The notes below the pieces were generated by a model. The model did no database searches and was not told the DNA's origin. It saw only the letters and a list, made by a program, of their open reading frames with translations. Shown here piece by piece: positions 50,001-58,969 of a stretch of 64,000 nt of DNA (position 1 is its first letter; each line of letters opens with the position of its first letter). The DNA lies in assembly GCF_958295425.1 (NCBI RefSeq), contig NC_081146.1, positions 1,405,001-1,469,000 on the forward strand, given 5' to 3'. This DNA comes from Solea solea (taxonomy: Eukaryota; Chordata; Actinopteri; Pleuronectiformes; Soleidae). The translations under genes and the position numbers were made by a program.

Positions 50001-53000
50001 TTGTTGTATTTAAAACAGAATAACATGTATTATAAAGATGTACATTTTAATGAAGACTGGTTGAATGAGTTTTGTCGGGAACAAGAGCTTGAGAGTTTAA
50101 CACAGGAAAGTGATGGTAATTTAGAAAAGAATGAAACACCTGCTGAGGTGGATGAAGGTGAGGATGAGCTGTTGCATGACAGGCAGCAACACTGTATGTT
50201 TCAGGACACTTGTCTCATGCCTGTAGATATTGGTCAGGAAGCGCTAGATCAGTATTTTGAGTGTGTTGTGAATGTGGCTCCAGCAGAAGGTAACAACCCT
50301 GTGAAGTTACTTTCTAATCGTGAAAATGAAGCAAAGTGTTTTCCAGTGTTGTTTCCACAGGGACATTCTGTGTTTCATGACAATAGAGAGCAACGTTTGA
50401 CATTGTCGCGTTATTTTAATAATCGGATTCTCCATGCTGATGGCAGGTTTGCTCAGAATGTGGAGTATATTTTTTTCGCACAGTATATGTCAGAATTGGA
50501 GCAGGTTGTGTCGAATGTGTCCATAGCTTTGAGGAAAGGCAAAGGAAGTCAGGTTTGTAAGAGAGTTAAGGATTTGGTGAATAATGAGGAGTCTTTAAGG
50601 AAGTTGTTAGAGTTTGATGATGGTTATCGTTTCCTTAAGCCTATTAGAGGTACCCCTTCATTTTGGCAGGCAGCGCAGCGTGATTTACTTGCTTGTGTGC
50701 GTCAGCTTGGTGTACCCACGTGGTTTTGTTCATTTTCTGCAGCAGACATGCGTTGGACTAACTTACTTGGTAGTATTTTGAAACAGGAAGGGAGAGAACA
50801 GACAGCTGAGGAGTTAGAGTGGGCAGACAAATGCGAGTTGTTGCGTCGTAATCCTGTAACTGCGGCGAGAATGTTTGATTTTCGGTGGCATTGTTTTTTG
50901 AAAGAGGTCCTTATGTCCCCCTCAAACCCTATAGGTAAAATCAAGGACTATTTTTATCGTGTTGAATTTCAGCAGCGTGGGTCTCCACATGTTCATTGCC
51001 TGTTTTGGATTGAGAATGCTCCCTTAATTGACAAAAACACAGATGAAGAGGTAGTTGAGTTTATTGACAAATATGTTACATGTGAACTACCCTCTGATGA
51101 TGACACATTATTGGACATTGTGTCGTCTGTGCAGGTGCATTCAAAGCGCCACTCAAAAACATGTAAAAAGAAAAACACAGTTTGCCGTTTCAATTTTCCA
51201 AGACCAGCATCTGCACAAACATTTATTAGTCGTGTTAAAGTAGATGAGGAGATAGTAATATGTAATTGTAAAAAAACAGATTCAACAGAGACTGTGTGTT
51301 TCAATTGTAAAGAGCGTGATTTTAAAGAAAGAAAGGCACGTAAAGTAAGGGCTCATGACATTTTGGAAGCAATTAAGAAAGCACTCTCTGATGAAAATCA
51401 GAGCTATGATACAGTGGAACAGTTGTTTGAAAGTTTAAATGTAACTCAGGAAGCATTTGAAGATTCATTCAATCGAACGACTACAGGTACAAAAGTAGTT
51501 TTAAAGAGGCAGGTGAAAGAGGCTTGGGTTAATCAGTATAATAAGCAACTTTTGAAGTGTTGGAATGCAAACTTGGACATTCAGTATGTGGTTGATGCCT
51601 ATGCATGTGTTGTGTATATAATTTCATACATTTCAAAGGCAGAAAAGGAAATGGGGTTGTTGTTATCAAATGCCCAAAGGGAAGCAGCTAAAGATGGTAA
51701 TGTTAGTGCTAAAGAGGCTTTGAAAAAACTAGGTGGTGTATATTTACATAACAGGGATGTGTGTGCTCAGGAAGCAGTGTATAGGTTGACTAACATGCAT
51801 CTGAAGGAGTGTTCTAGAAAGGTCATGTTTGTACCAACAGGGGAGAATATAGTAAAGATGAGTTTGCCTTTAAAAGTGTTAAAACAAAGGGCAACAACAG
51901 ATGATATTAACACTAAAGAGATGTGGATGACCAGTTTAGTTGACCGGTATAAGAACAGGCCCAATGACAGTACGTTTAATGACATGTGTATTGTAATGTT
52001 TGCTTCTGAGTATCGTGTCGTAAGTAAAAATGAAAACTGCAAAACTAAAATTGCATTGAGCAACAATTGTGGTTTTGTCACAAAGAGAGTCAGAACACAA
52101 CCTGCTATAGTGCGTTATGCTCGGTTCTCTGAAACAAAAAATCCAGAATTGTTTCATTTGAGTAGATTGCAGTTGTTCATGCCGTATCGTGTTGATGATC
52201 AGTTAAAACCAGAGGGTTTTGAAACGTTCCAACAGTTTTATGACAATGGTAATGTTTTGTTTTGTGATGGATCTGTACATACAGTAAAGTCAGTAGTTGA
52301 TTTGAATAGGAGCAGGTTTGAAGTAGACGCTGACATGTTGGAAAACATCCAGAATAGGATTGATGCAGATGGTGTGGCGGAAGATGCGTGGTGTCAGTTA
52401 TGTCCAGAGCAGGAGTTGGAACGTTTAGAGTCTGTGGAGGAAATGGCAGAGAGACGGGAAACAGTGGCAGAACACCAGGATCATATTCCAGATTTAGCTG
52501 CTAATCGTGAGCAGGTACAACATTTGGAGAAAAGGAATAATGTAATGTGTAGGAGTGATGGTTTGTCGTTGGTTAGATCTTTAAATGATACACAGATGCA
52601 TGTTTTTTATCAGATTCGGCAGTGGTGTTTAAACAAGGTCTCAGGGAAAAATCCACCTCCTCTACATGTTTTTGTTACAGGTGGTGCTGGAACTGGTAAA
52701 AGTCATTTAATTAAAGCCATTCAGTACGAGTGCATTCGGTTGTTATCACCATTGTGCAGTAATCCTGACAATGTCAGTGTTTTAATAACTGCACCAACAG
52801 GTATTGCTGCATACAATCTGAATGCAGCAACAATTCACCACACATTCAGTATTGGAGTAGATATACGCTTACCGTACAGTCCACTGGGTGAGGAAAAAAT
52901 TAATTCTCTTCGGGCTAAATTCAGTGATCTGCACATTTTGATAATAGATGAAATTTCAATGGTAAATCCCAATCTTTTGGCATATATTCATGGTAGATTA

Positions 53001-54662
53001 CGTCAAATGAAACAAAGTGGCAACCGGCCATTTGGAAACATTTCTGTCATTACTGTTGGAGATTTTTACCAGTTACCTCCAGTAAAAGGAAAACCCCTGT
53101 ATGTAGAGGATTTGAATAATGACTTGTGGTCTTTGTTTTCAGTTGTGAAGTTAACAGAAGTAGTCAGGCAGAAAGACAGTGTGTTTTCAAAGTTGTTGAA
53201 CAGGGTTAGGATTCATAGAAAAGGGACACCAATGTTAAAAAGTGATGTCGAGATTTTGAAATGTTGTGAAACTGGTGAAGTCAGCTCAGCTTTACACATA
53301 TATGCGACAAATCAACAAGTAAATGAGCACAATATTCAGAGGTTGTATGCTGTGTGTCCGGACTATGTCACTATTGAAGCTCAGGATTTTCAAAATGATA
53401 GGAGAACAGGAAAACTAAAGTTAATTGATGGCCATCATGCTAAAGCGAAAAATACGTATTTGTCTGAGCGATTGTTGTTAGGTGAGGGTGCACGTGTGAT
53501 GTTGTGTCAAAATGTTGACGTGAGTGATGGCCTGGTGAATGGAGCATGTGGTGTTGTAACACAGATAGTACAATCAGAGGGTGTTAAGTTTCCAAAAATG
53601 GTTTATGTGAAATTTGATGATGAGAATGTAGGTGCAGAGAGGAGGAGACAGTCACCAAGTGTTGTAGCTGATTTAGTGGGTTCTACAGCTATTGCTCCAG
53701 AGGAGGAGAGAGCTTGTAGAAAAGGCGGCCTGAGACGTCAATATCCACTTAAATTAGCATGGGCGTGTACAATCCACAAAGTTCAGGGCATCACAGTAGA
53801 TGATGTTGTTGTGTGTTTTGACAAGATATTTGCAGCTGGACAGGCATATGTTGCTTTAAGTCGAGTCAGGAGTTTGTCAGGCTTGATCATTGAAAAGTTT
53901 GATGAGAAGAAGATTTATTGTAGGGGTGACATTAATGATGCTATTCAGACAATGTCTCCATTCTTAGTTGATAGTTTGACAGAGCAGCGATTGAGGGCAT
54001 GCAGGTTTAGTGCTTATTTGCTGAATGTGCAGGGTTTGACTCGACATGTGCCAGATTTGGTGTTGTGTACACAGCAGTTACAGCTTAACTGTATTGCTGT
54101 AACTGAGACTTGGTTAGCTGCATCGTCTTCTGTTGAATCAGTTAACATTGACGGTTATAGTTTTCATGGTTGTTCACGCAGTTCATGCTACAGTAGTGAT
54201 GACCCCAGATTGGTTGCATTAAAAGATCAACAACATGGTGGTGTTGGCATTTATATTGCGGCAAACACAGGGTGTGAGATAATAGAAGTCCCTTCGTTTA
54301 ATTTGGAGTGCATAGTATCCAAATTTTCTACACACCAGCTAGTTATTGCAGTGTTATATCGACCACCATGTTATCCCATGACCTTATTTAAAGAACATTT
54401 AGGCACATTTCTTGATTGGCTAGATTCACCAAATGAAACCATTGCAGTCATGGGTGATTTCAATGATGATATTTTGAAATCATCAACAACATGTACACTT
54501 TTAACAGAAAAAGGTTTTGTTCAAATTGTAACTGAAGCAACAACAGAGAAGGGTACTTTAATTGATCACATTTACATAAAACAAGCAGATAATGGGGCAG
54601 AATCACTAGTGCTGCCTACATACTTTAGTGATCATGAGGCAGTCCTGTGTTTATTTAAGTGA
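44217..54662 (+). CDS. Helentron (Helitron-like) transposase, 13 coding exons, SGNH + proteases + Rep/helicase + EEP
   Basis: The protein should nick and replicate the element by a rolling-circle mechanism. Proposed exons: 44217-44349, 44487-44590, 44676-44945, 45090-45183, 45350-45417, 45595-45825, 45935-45976, 46093-46212, 46333-46389, 46479-46520, 46723-46764, 46982-47044 and 47184-54662. All junctions keep one frame: the introns after exons 1 and 4 are phase 1 and the other ten are phase 0. The total is about 2,914 residues. The start is the first ATG after the acceptor at 44210 (AAGATGCC). Eleven introns are GT-AG, and the one after 44945 is GC-AG. AATAAA signals lie at 55192 and 55231. 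A Rep with an HUH motif plus a PIF1-type helicase defines Helitrons. The added OTU and C-terminal endonuclease point to the Helentron/Helitron2 branch known in fish. I infer the N-terminal fusion from splice signals only. No frameshift or stop is seen. Confidence 0.85.
47184..54662 (+). CDS. Last coding exon of the Helentron gene (2,492 residues, uninterrupted)
   Basis: An uninterrupted frame of 7.48 kb. The frame is open through the acceptor GTAGCAG (47178-47183) and in phase with the previous exon. The GTG at 47202 is not a start; it is numbered residue 1 here because it begins the open stretch used for the domain positions. The order is SIM-like motifs (52-97), tegument-type cysteine protease (about 115-320), basic NLS-like stretch (337-353), OTU (about 405-540), 18-residue repeats (614-721), Cys-rich region (754-840), Rep (about 1065-1480), helicase (about 1785-2260) and EEP endonuclease (about 2265-2486). 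It ends TTT AAG TGA. Codon use is A/T-rich, unlike the GC-richer MS4A gene downstream. Confidence 0.9.
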   Translation, partial: VAAADVVEVMSGPSPVTIEDCPPMHSSPDLIQSKVAANVDTLPVTFDAGSVSSGEEEIIAVSDTDSEGSISFGWTDTLPLAQGSRSVGAGVDEVTVISDTDSEGSISFGCFDTVPRSFGVRSVRGSFHQGDQRFKYRGVQCMAVSLAAMAMHKTKSVFSWQTRHLDDAVVCGDKIYTSLRDNNLICGGHTIPCIPELPKQLDRRGHSYEFEYGDFVTGDVNVVEGEFIDAGVCTTLKDGLKKMCMEYDTCFFTLLSRTCGIIREGEQFAVVDSHARSADGMVHPNGKSVVVYFSSLEHLIQHVSCFAAGFRGTQKLFEIAGVRVTVKVDGGASQSSSCKIGAKRKATTMPTRTSKRVKRSDPIDSDVAFVSEVTVKELVFNPVRNDVARALCDKLHVESEKVDDVFSIVGVLGAPCKRDTIVGDGNCFFRSVSQAVCGSQKNHRKIRLAVVKQLEGNAAVYESILRSEFSSVSDYVIKSRMRYVGSWATEVEIQAAADCLGVSIFTYMGDHWLEYSCKNSQFSSQAVYLEHVNGNHYETVVCVHQPQTQFCYGHCKVGEATTGYNLRQHSKVEAQATARRYTSNLNYSFSNYLRRKKWFENKIQCRDNILEKLKRQKRSKVKYMQDVSYREKKKRSDKVKYTQDVSYRETKKGSNKVKYTQDVSYREKMKDLSKVMYTQDVSYREEKKQMSKNKYCLNVSYRQKKKISSVRKYQSNPQFQESVRAGSKVKRQLLKDQAVDFDFVMEQFLSKVTDGPHFVCSVCQRLLFKKQVLNCKISHYNKSADMALIAEKCISEEYLHKCNENCATSCQLFDSSRGHLWICYNCNSKINRKEIPPECVINNLGVHAVPPELACLNSLEQHLIALHIPFMKVLALPKGGQNGVHGPVTCVPANIVETNNLLPRSNMEGSLLRVKLKRKLTYKGHYEYQFVDPMRIRQALLYLKQNNMYYKDVHFNEDWLNEFCREQELESLTQESDGNLEKNETPAEVDEGEDELLHDRQQHCMFQDTCLMPVDIGQEALDQYFECVVNVAPAEGNNPVKLLSNRENEAKCFPVLFPQGHSVFHDNREQRLTLSRYFNNRILHADGRFAQNVEYIFFAQYMSELEQVVSNVSIALRKGKGSQVCKRVKDLVNNEESLRKLLEFDDGYRFLKPIRGTPSFWQAAQRDLLACVRQLGVPTWFCSFSAADMRWTNLLGSILKQEGREQTAEELEWADKCELLRRNPVTAARMFDFRWHCFLKEVLMSPSNPIGKIKDYFYRVEFQQRGSPHVHCLFWIENAPLIDKNTDEEVVEFIDKYVTCELPSDDDTLLDIVSSVQVHSKRHSKTCKKKNTVCRFNFPRPASAQTFISRVKVDEEIVICNCKKTDSTETVCFNCKERDFKERKARKVRAHDILEAIKKALSDENQSYDTVEQLFESLNVTQEAFEDSFNRTTTGTKVVLKRQVKEAWVNQYNKQLLKCWNANLDIQYVVDAYACVVYIISYISKAEKEMGLLLSNAQREAAKDGNVSAKEALKKLGGVYLHNRDVCAQEAVYRLTNMHLKECSRKVMFVPTGENIVKMSLPLKVLKQRATTDDINTKEMWMTSLVDRYKNRPNDSTFNDMCIVMFASEYRVVSKNENCKTKIALSNNCGFVTKRVRTQPAIVRYARFSETKNPELFHLSRLQLFMPYRVDDQLKPEGFETFQQFYDNGNVLFCDGSVHTVKSVVDLNRSRFEVDADMLENIQNRIDADGVAEDAWCQLCPEQELERLESVEEMAERRETVAEHQDHIPDLAANREQVQHLEKRNNVMCRSDGLSLVRSLNDTQMHVFYQIRQWCLNKVSGKNPPPLHVFVTGGAGTGKSHLIKAIQYECIRLLSPLCSNPDNVSVLITAPTGIAAYNLNAATIHHTFSIGVDIRLPYSPLGEEKINSLRAKFSDLHILIIDEISMVNPNLLAYIHGRLRQMKQSGNRPFGNISVITVGDFYQLPPVKGKPLYVEDLNNDLWSLFSVVKLTEVVRQKDSVFSKLLNRVRIHRKGTPMLKSDVEILKCCETGEVSSALHIYATNQQVNEHNIQRLYAVCPDYVTIEAQDFQNDRRTGKLKLIDGHHAKAKNTYLSERLLLGEGARVMLCQNVDVSDGLVNGACGVVTQIVQSEGVKFPKMVYVKFDDENVGAERRRQSPSVVADLVGSTAIAPEEERACRKGGLRRQYPLKLAWACTIHKVQGITVDDVVVCFDKIFAAGQAYVALSRVRSLSGLIIEKFDEKKIYCRGDINDAIQTMSPFLVDSLTEQRLRACRFSAYLLNVQGLTRHVPDLVLCTQQLQLNCIAVTETWLAASSSVESVNIDGYSFHGCSRSSCYSSDDPRLVALKDQQHGGVGIYIAANTGCEIIEVPSFNLECIVSKFSTHQLVIAVLYRPPCYPMTLFKEHLGTFLDWLDSPNETIAVMGDFNDDILKSSTTCTLLTEKGFVQIVTEATTEKGTLIDHIYIKQADNGAESLVLPTYFSDHEAVLCLFK
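47349..47501 (+). other. Two SUMO-interaction-like motifs
   Basis: Residues 52-61 ([10 protein letters not shown]) and 88-97 ([10 protein letters not shown]), each followed by GSISFG, are a tandem repeat of about 36 residues. A hydrophobic V/I core followed by Ser-Asp-Thr-Asp-Ser-Glu is the form of phospho-regulated SUMO-interacting motifs. Function is inferred from the motif alone. Confidence 0.6.
47544..48161 (+). other. Herpesvirus-tegument-like (peptidase C76) cysteine protease domain
   Basis: [13 protein letters not shown] places a Gln-Cys pair at residues 134-135, and [13 protein letters not shown] places Asp266-Ser267-His268 about 130 residues later. Gln-Cys followed by Asp-Ser-His is the layout of the deubiquitinase domain at the N-terminus of herpesvirus large tegument proteins and of related cellular-element domains. 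The fold call rests on these motifs and their spacing, so it is moderate. All three candidate catalytic residues are present. Confidence 0.6.
48414..48821 (+). other. OTU-type cysteine protease domain
   Basis: [16 protein letters not shown] supplies the catalytic Asp418 and Cys421. [19 protein letters not shown] (481-499) is the usual middle helix region, and NGNHYETVV gives His530. The order and spacing are those of OTU deubiquitinases, and an OTU domain is a known accessory of Helentron Rep-helicase proteins. A probable NLS ([17 protein letters not shown]) lies just upstream at 337-353. Confidence 0.9.
49041..49364 (+). repeat. Six in-frame 54-bp repeats (18 residues each)
   Basis: Residues 614-721 are six exact-length copies of a [19 protein letters not shown] unit, the last two more diverged. 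They are strongly basic. Related Lys/Arg/Tyr repeats occur before the Rep domain in other Helitron proteins. The exact 18-residue period suggests a coiled or helical DNA-binding rod, which is inference. Confidence 0.9.
49455..49950 (+). other. Cys-rich (zinc-ribbon-like) and Helitron N-terminal region
   Basis: [14 protein letters not shown] (Cys754, Cys757), CNENCATSC, and [11 protein letters not shown] form a set of Cys pairs like those before the Rep domain in animal Helitron proteins. [20 protein letters not shown] and the following [17 protein letters not shown] are the conserved stretch that follows in the family. It probably binds zinc and DNA. Confidence 0.7.
50394..51660 (+). other. 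Helitron Rep (HUH endonuclease) domain
   Basis: It begins near [30 protein letters not shown] carries the HUH pair His1263 and His1265. The candidate catalytic tyrosines are in [17 protein letters not shown]: Tyr1467, Tyr1472 and Tyr1476, followed by the usual Lys. This is the module that nicks one strand and joins to it during rolling-circle transposition. All motif residues are intact. Confidence 0.92.
52554..53985 (+). other. PIF1-type SF1B helicase domain
   Basis: Walker A is GGAGTGKS (1827-1834, Lys1833) and motif Ia is TAPTGIAA. Walker B is IIDEISM (Asp1916, Glu1917), motif [12 protein letters not shown] and motif IV LTEVVRQ. Motif V/VI is [14 protein letters not shown]...YVALSRVRS. 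All are in order and complete. It unwinds the element during rolling-circle replication. Confidence 0.97.
53990..54659 (+). other. C-terminal EEP (APE-like) endonuclease domain
   Basis: LLNVQGL (Asn2275), VTETWL (Glu2302), GGVGIYI, VLYRPP, MGDFND (Asp2419, Asn2421), LIDHIYI and YFSDHEA (Asp2477, His2478) are the metal-binding and catalytic boxes of the exonuclease-endonuclease-phosphatase family. They are closest in form to CR1/L2 LINE endonucleases. An endonuclease C-terminal to the helicase is the hallmark of Helentrons. Confidence 0.93.
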
Positions 54663-55191
54663 TGGCAGTTTATGTCACCACATTGTGGCTGCTTGATCCA
54701 ACCTGACAACTGTAATAATTAATGTTTGAGTAGTTTTTTTAGTATCTGATGGTTAATTTGTTCCTGGACATCAGTTACTAAATAGTGAATTTAAATGTGT
54801 GAAATATGTCATTGCTCCATATTAAGTTGCTATAGTATTTGTTGTATTCTAAAATGTGTTATAGCTCCATATGAAATTGCTATTGTATTTGTAGTATTAT
54901 CAAATGTTGTATTACTCCATATAATAATTAATTATTAATTATTAATTAATTCTGTAATTGCTGTTGTATTTGTTGTATGTAATGTGTTATTGCTCTTTAT
55001 GAATTTGCTGTTGTATTTGTTGTATGTGATGTGGTGATGTTGTGTTGTATTAATATTGTCATTATGTTAAATTACCGATTTGTCCTTGCTGTGCAGATAC
55101 CCATGTGTCTTGGGCTGCAAGTTCCATATCAAGTTGTGTTTTTTATGAATTTATTTGAATTTGCATTTATATGATATCATGAGGAAAAAGC

Positions 55192-55236
55192 AATAAATAA
55201 ATACATGTATTACCAACATTAACAACTGTTAATAAA
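55192..55236 (+). terminator. Candidate polyadenylation signals of the Helentron gene
   Basis: AATAAA at 55192-55197 and 55231-55236 lie about 530-570 bases after the stop. They are followed by TGTC and T-rich sequence around 55240-55280. Confidence 0.65.
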
Positions 55237-55359
55237 AGTTTGTCATATTGTAATCCTTTCACTGTCCTTGTTTTTTTTTTTTCCAAATGTCATGTGGGAC
55301 TGCAGTTGTAGTCTTGTACTAATGTGTGTGTTTTTATTGTCATGGCATAATTATGATTC

Positions 55360-55670
55360 AAGATTCAAAGTGTTTATTGTCATATGCACAGTAAAGAAAC
55401 ACGTTTCCCTGTACAATGAAATTCTTACTTTGCTGTCCACTCAAAAACACCAGCATAAAGTAAGAAAGAGATGCTTTTGTAAAAAAAAAGTATAAATATA
55501 CATAATAAAAATATAAATATTACAAAGAAACTAAAATAACATATATGCATAAAATAAGTGTAAAAATAAGAACTGTAATTATGTATACTGTTAACATTAG
55601 AATGTTATATTATTTTACATGAGTTTTTCAAGTCTGTCAAATGTACTGAAGACTGAAGTCATAAATCACA
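55360..55670 (-). mobile_element. Retroelement-tail-like repeat and AT-rich sequence
   Basis: TTCAAAGTGTTTATTGTCATATGC and then TTTCCCTGTACAATGAAATTC is a common fish repeat form. I cannot name its family. It is followed by AT-rich sequence without a gene. Confidence 0.5.
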
Positions 55671-55679
55671 TTCAATTTA

Positions 55680-58600
55680 AAGTGCTTATAAAGTCTTTCC
55701 CCAATGTCACCAAAAAAATATGGTGTTTCACACAGGTTCTGCAGAATTAATCATGTCAAACTAATCGATCAAAGTTTGAAAGTGCGTCACATTCAATTTA
55801 AATCACTTACAATGGGTACGCTCTATGTCACCAGCAGGTGGAACTCTGACCTTTGTTTGGCACTACAAGTACAAATTAGTAAATTTGGTTCTCCACAATA
55901 TACAGATTATTTTGGGCATTAACCTTCTATTGCGAAGTTTTAAGAGTTTCGTTATGAAAGAATATAACTTAAGAAGGCACTATGAAAACATGCAACTTTT
56001 TCAAGTTTGCACTAACTTTTCTAATTTTATTATAAAAGACAGACATTGGTGAGGATCAGAGCAGCACATTGATTTGTTTTTATAATGCATGCTGTTTCAT
56101 TTGTGCATTTATCTTGCCATTGAGCTTTGAAGGAAAATTACATTTTGCTGTTTACCTGTTTAAAAAAAGAAGAAGGAAAAACGTTTTCAATTTGTTAAGA
56201 GCCTTGAGAAAATATTGCAACTGATTTTATTTATGTTTTGCTTAATTTAATTTAATTTAATGATTAAGTGCAATATAGGCTGTGGTATTGGTATTGGTTC
56301 AATATGTGCAATAATTGCAAGTTTTAATAAACATTGAACCAGCCCGGCCCTCCACTTGTACCATTTTTTTTTATTTTGGCCCCCCCCCCCCTGTATTAGA
56401 CTGAAAAACTGTTTATGTTAGATTTGACAGATTTGTAGGCAAATGCCTCCATCATGTGGCGAAAAAGGGTATTGCATGAACAAACTACTGCATTTTGCCA
56501 TGGCAACACCGTTAAACGATTTCTTCTCATATTAGGCACGCATCATCTACAATGTGTTTTGTTTTTTATCATAAATTTTGAGTATGATACAAAGAAGTCT
56601 GTAAAAGTTATAAGGGAATTGTGAATTTGTTGTATTTTCTGTTACTACCAGGAGGCGCTGTTTTTTAAAATGTACAGTTTTTGCATAGACTTCGTCAGCC
56701 ATGGTCCATCTTGAACCCCTAGCACATTTGGTTGGAAAAGGACCTTCTATCGCAAAGTTATAAGAGTTTTGAGTAAAACCTTTGCAGTGTTGACATGGCA
56801 ACACCGTTGAAGGATTTGTTATCATATTATGCACACATCATCTACCATGTGTTTTAAATTTTTTCACCTATCTTGAGTTTGCTACAATAAATTCTGTAAA
56901 AGTTAAATGCGAAATTGTGATTGAAATTGTGACATGTGTTGTATTTTCTGTTCCACCAGGGGGCGATGTTTTCAAAATTTACAGTTTTTGCATAGACATC
57001 TTTAGCAACGGCCCATCATCGATTGTCACTAGTTTGGTTAATAGCTGACCTTCCATGGCAAAGTTATAAGAAATTGTTGTGTGTTGCGAGGAATCGCGAT
57101 TTTCGCCAACTTTGCCGCCCTTCTTCTTGTTCGCCGTGATACTTAATGAAAAGATTTTGATACCTTTGGATCCTCAACTTGTCCACAGTGACCTCACAAA
57201 GTTTAAAGGTGATCCCATCAAAGCTCTATGACAAGTGCGTTCACATACCATTGATGCGAAATGGCCAAAATCTGCTAAAAATGTACTTTCAATCCAAGAT
57301 GGCGGCTTTCTTGTTCGTTTTAGAGCTTAGGCTGCTTTGAATTTTTTGACCGTCCCGACCTAAGGAACGCGTGAGTACCAAGTTTAGTGCATGTACATTA
57401 AACGTGCTCCTCAGGAGGACAAGTGTTAGGGGTTATAAGAGTTTTGCCTTTTGTTGTGAAGAATATGAATGAACGCCAACTTTGGCGCCCCCTATCTCAA
57501 AAACCATGCGACATTTTGAAAAACTTTTAATATCTTTAGATCCTCAACTTGTCCACAGTGACCTCACAAAGTTTGAAGGTGATCCCATTAAAGCTCTATG
57601 ACAAGTGCGTTCACATACCATTGGTGCGAAATGGCCAAAATCTGCCAAAAATGTACTTTCAATCCAAGATGGCGGCTTTCCTGTTCGCTTTAGAGGTTTG
57701 GCTACGCTGACTTTTTTGACCGTCTGGACCTAAGGAACGCGTGAGTACCAAGCTTTGTGCATGTACATTCAACGTGCTCCTCAGGAGGACAAGTTTTATG
57801 GGTTGTAAGAGTTTCGCCTCTTGTTGTAAAAAATATTGATGAACGCCAACTTTGGCGCCCCCTATCTCGTACACCGAGCGACATTTTAAAAAGCTTTCAG
57901 GAACTTATGCTCGGCAACTTGTTCACAGTGACCTCACCAACTTTCAAGGTGATCGCACAAAAACTCTAGGACTAGTTCATTCAAATATCAGGTGTCATAG
58001 TGTCTGCTGTCACCAGGAGGCGCTGTTTTTGAAAGTGAATATTTTCATATAGGCGTCTTCACGGGCGGACTATCATCAATCCTAGCCAGTTTGGTTCAGA
58101 TTGGACTCAGATTCGCAAAGTTGTAGCAGTTTGTTTTTTTGTCACAAATATCTGACTTTGCAGTGTTACCATGGCAACACCGTTGAACGATTTGTTATCA
58201 TATTAAGCACGCATCATCTATCATGTGTTTTGATTGTTTTCACAAATTTTGGGATTGATACGATTAACTATGTAAAAGTTATTACCGAAATTGTGTACTT
58301 TTTGTATTTTCTGTTACCACAAGGAGGCGCTGTGCTAAAAATGTACGTTTTTTTCACAGACTTCTTCAGCAATGGGCAATCATCAACACTAGGTAATTTG
58401 GTTGGGATGTGACCTTCTATCGCAAAGTTATAAGAGTTTTGTTGCCTGTGGCGAAAAATTTAAATTTTCATCAACTTTGCCGGCCCCTTTCTCGTACGCC
58501 ATGCGACATTTGAACTAACCATAAGCATCGTAAGCTCCTGAACTTGTCCACAGTGACCTCACCAAGTTTGAACGTGATCCCATGTAAGCTCTAGGACAAG

Positions 58601-58969
58601 TTCGTTCAAATACCGATGGTGCGAAATGGCCAAAATCAACAAAAAATGAACTTTTAATCCAAGATGGCGGCTTTCCTGTTCGTTTTAGAGCATAGGCTAC
58701 GCTGACTTTTTTGACCGTCCCGACCTAAGGAACGCGTGTACCAAGTTTCGTGCATGTACATTAAACGTGCTTCTCAGGCCTACGCGTTTTAGGGGGTGGA
58801 GCAGTTATTTGTCCCGCCCACTTTCATTTTTTTACGCACATTCCCCGAAACACTAATAAACGTAAATTTACACCAGGTCTGATGCGCTTGCAAAAATTGG
58901 TGAGTTTTGGGGCATGTTCAGGGCCTCAAAAACGCGATTTATTTGGTAGGCGGAAGAATAAGAAGAATT
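55680..58969 (+). mobile_element. Array-type unit sequence downstream of the Helentron gene (U9 / shared 3' part)
   Basis: 55680-55946 contains strongly diverged array modules (CACCAGCAGGTGGAACTC, TATTGCGAAGTTTTAAGAG). 55947-56395 matches the hAT-derived segment of U0 (9155-9620), including a shortened (TTTAA)n. 56400-56990 matches U0 about 9720-10340. About 57000-58965 is nearly identical to the 3' half of U3. It ends with CGATTTATTTGG and GAAGAATAAGAAG. It has no unit 5' terminus of its own. YY1-like sites are at 57297, 57668 and 58666. Confidence 0.8.
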
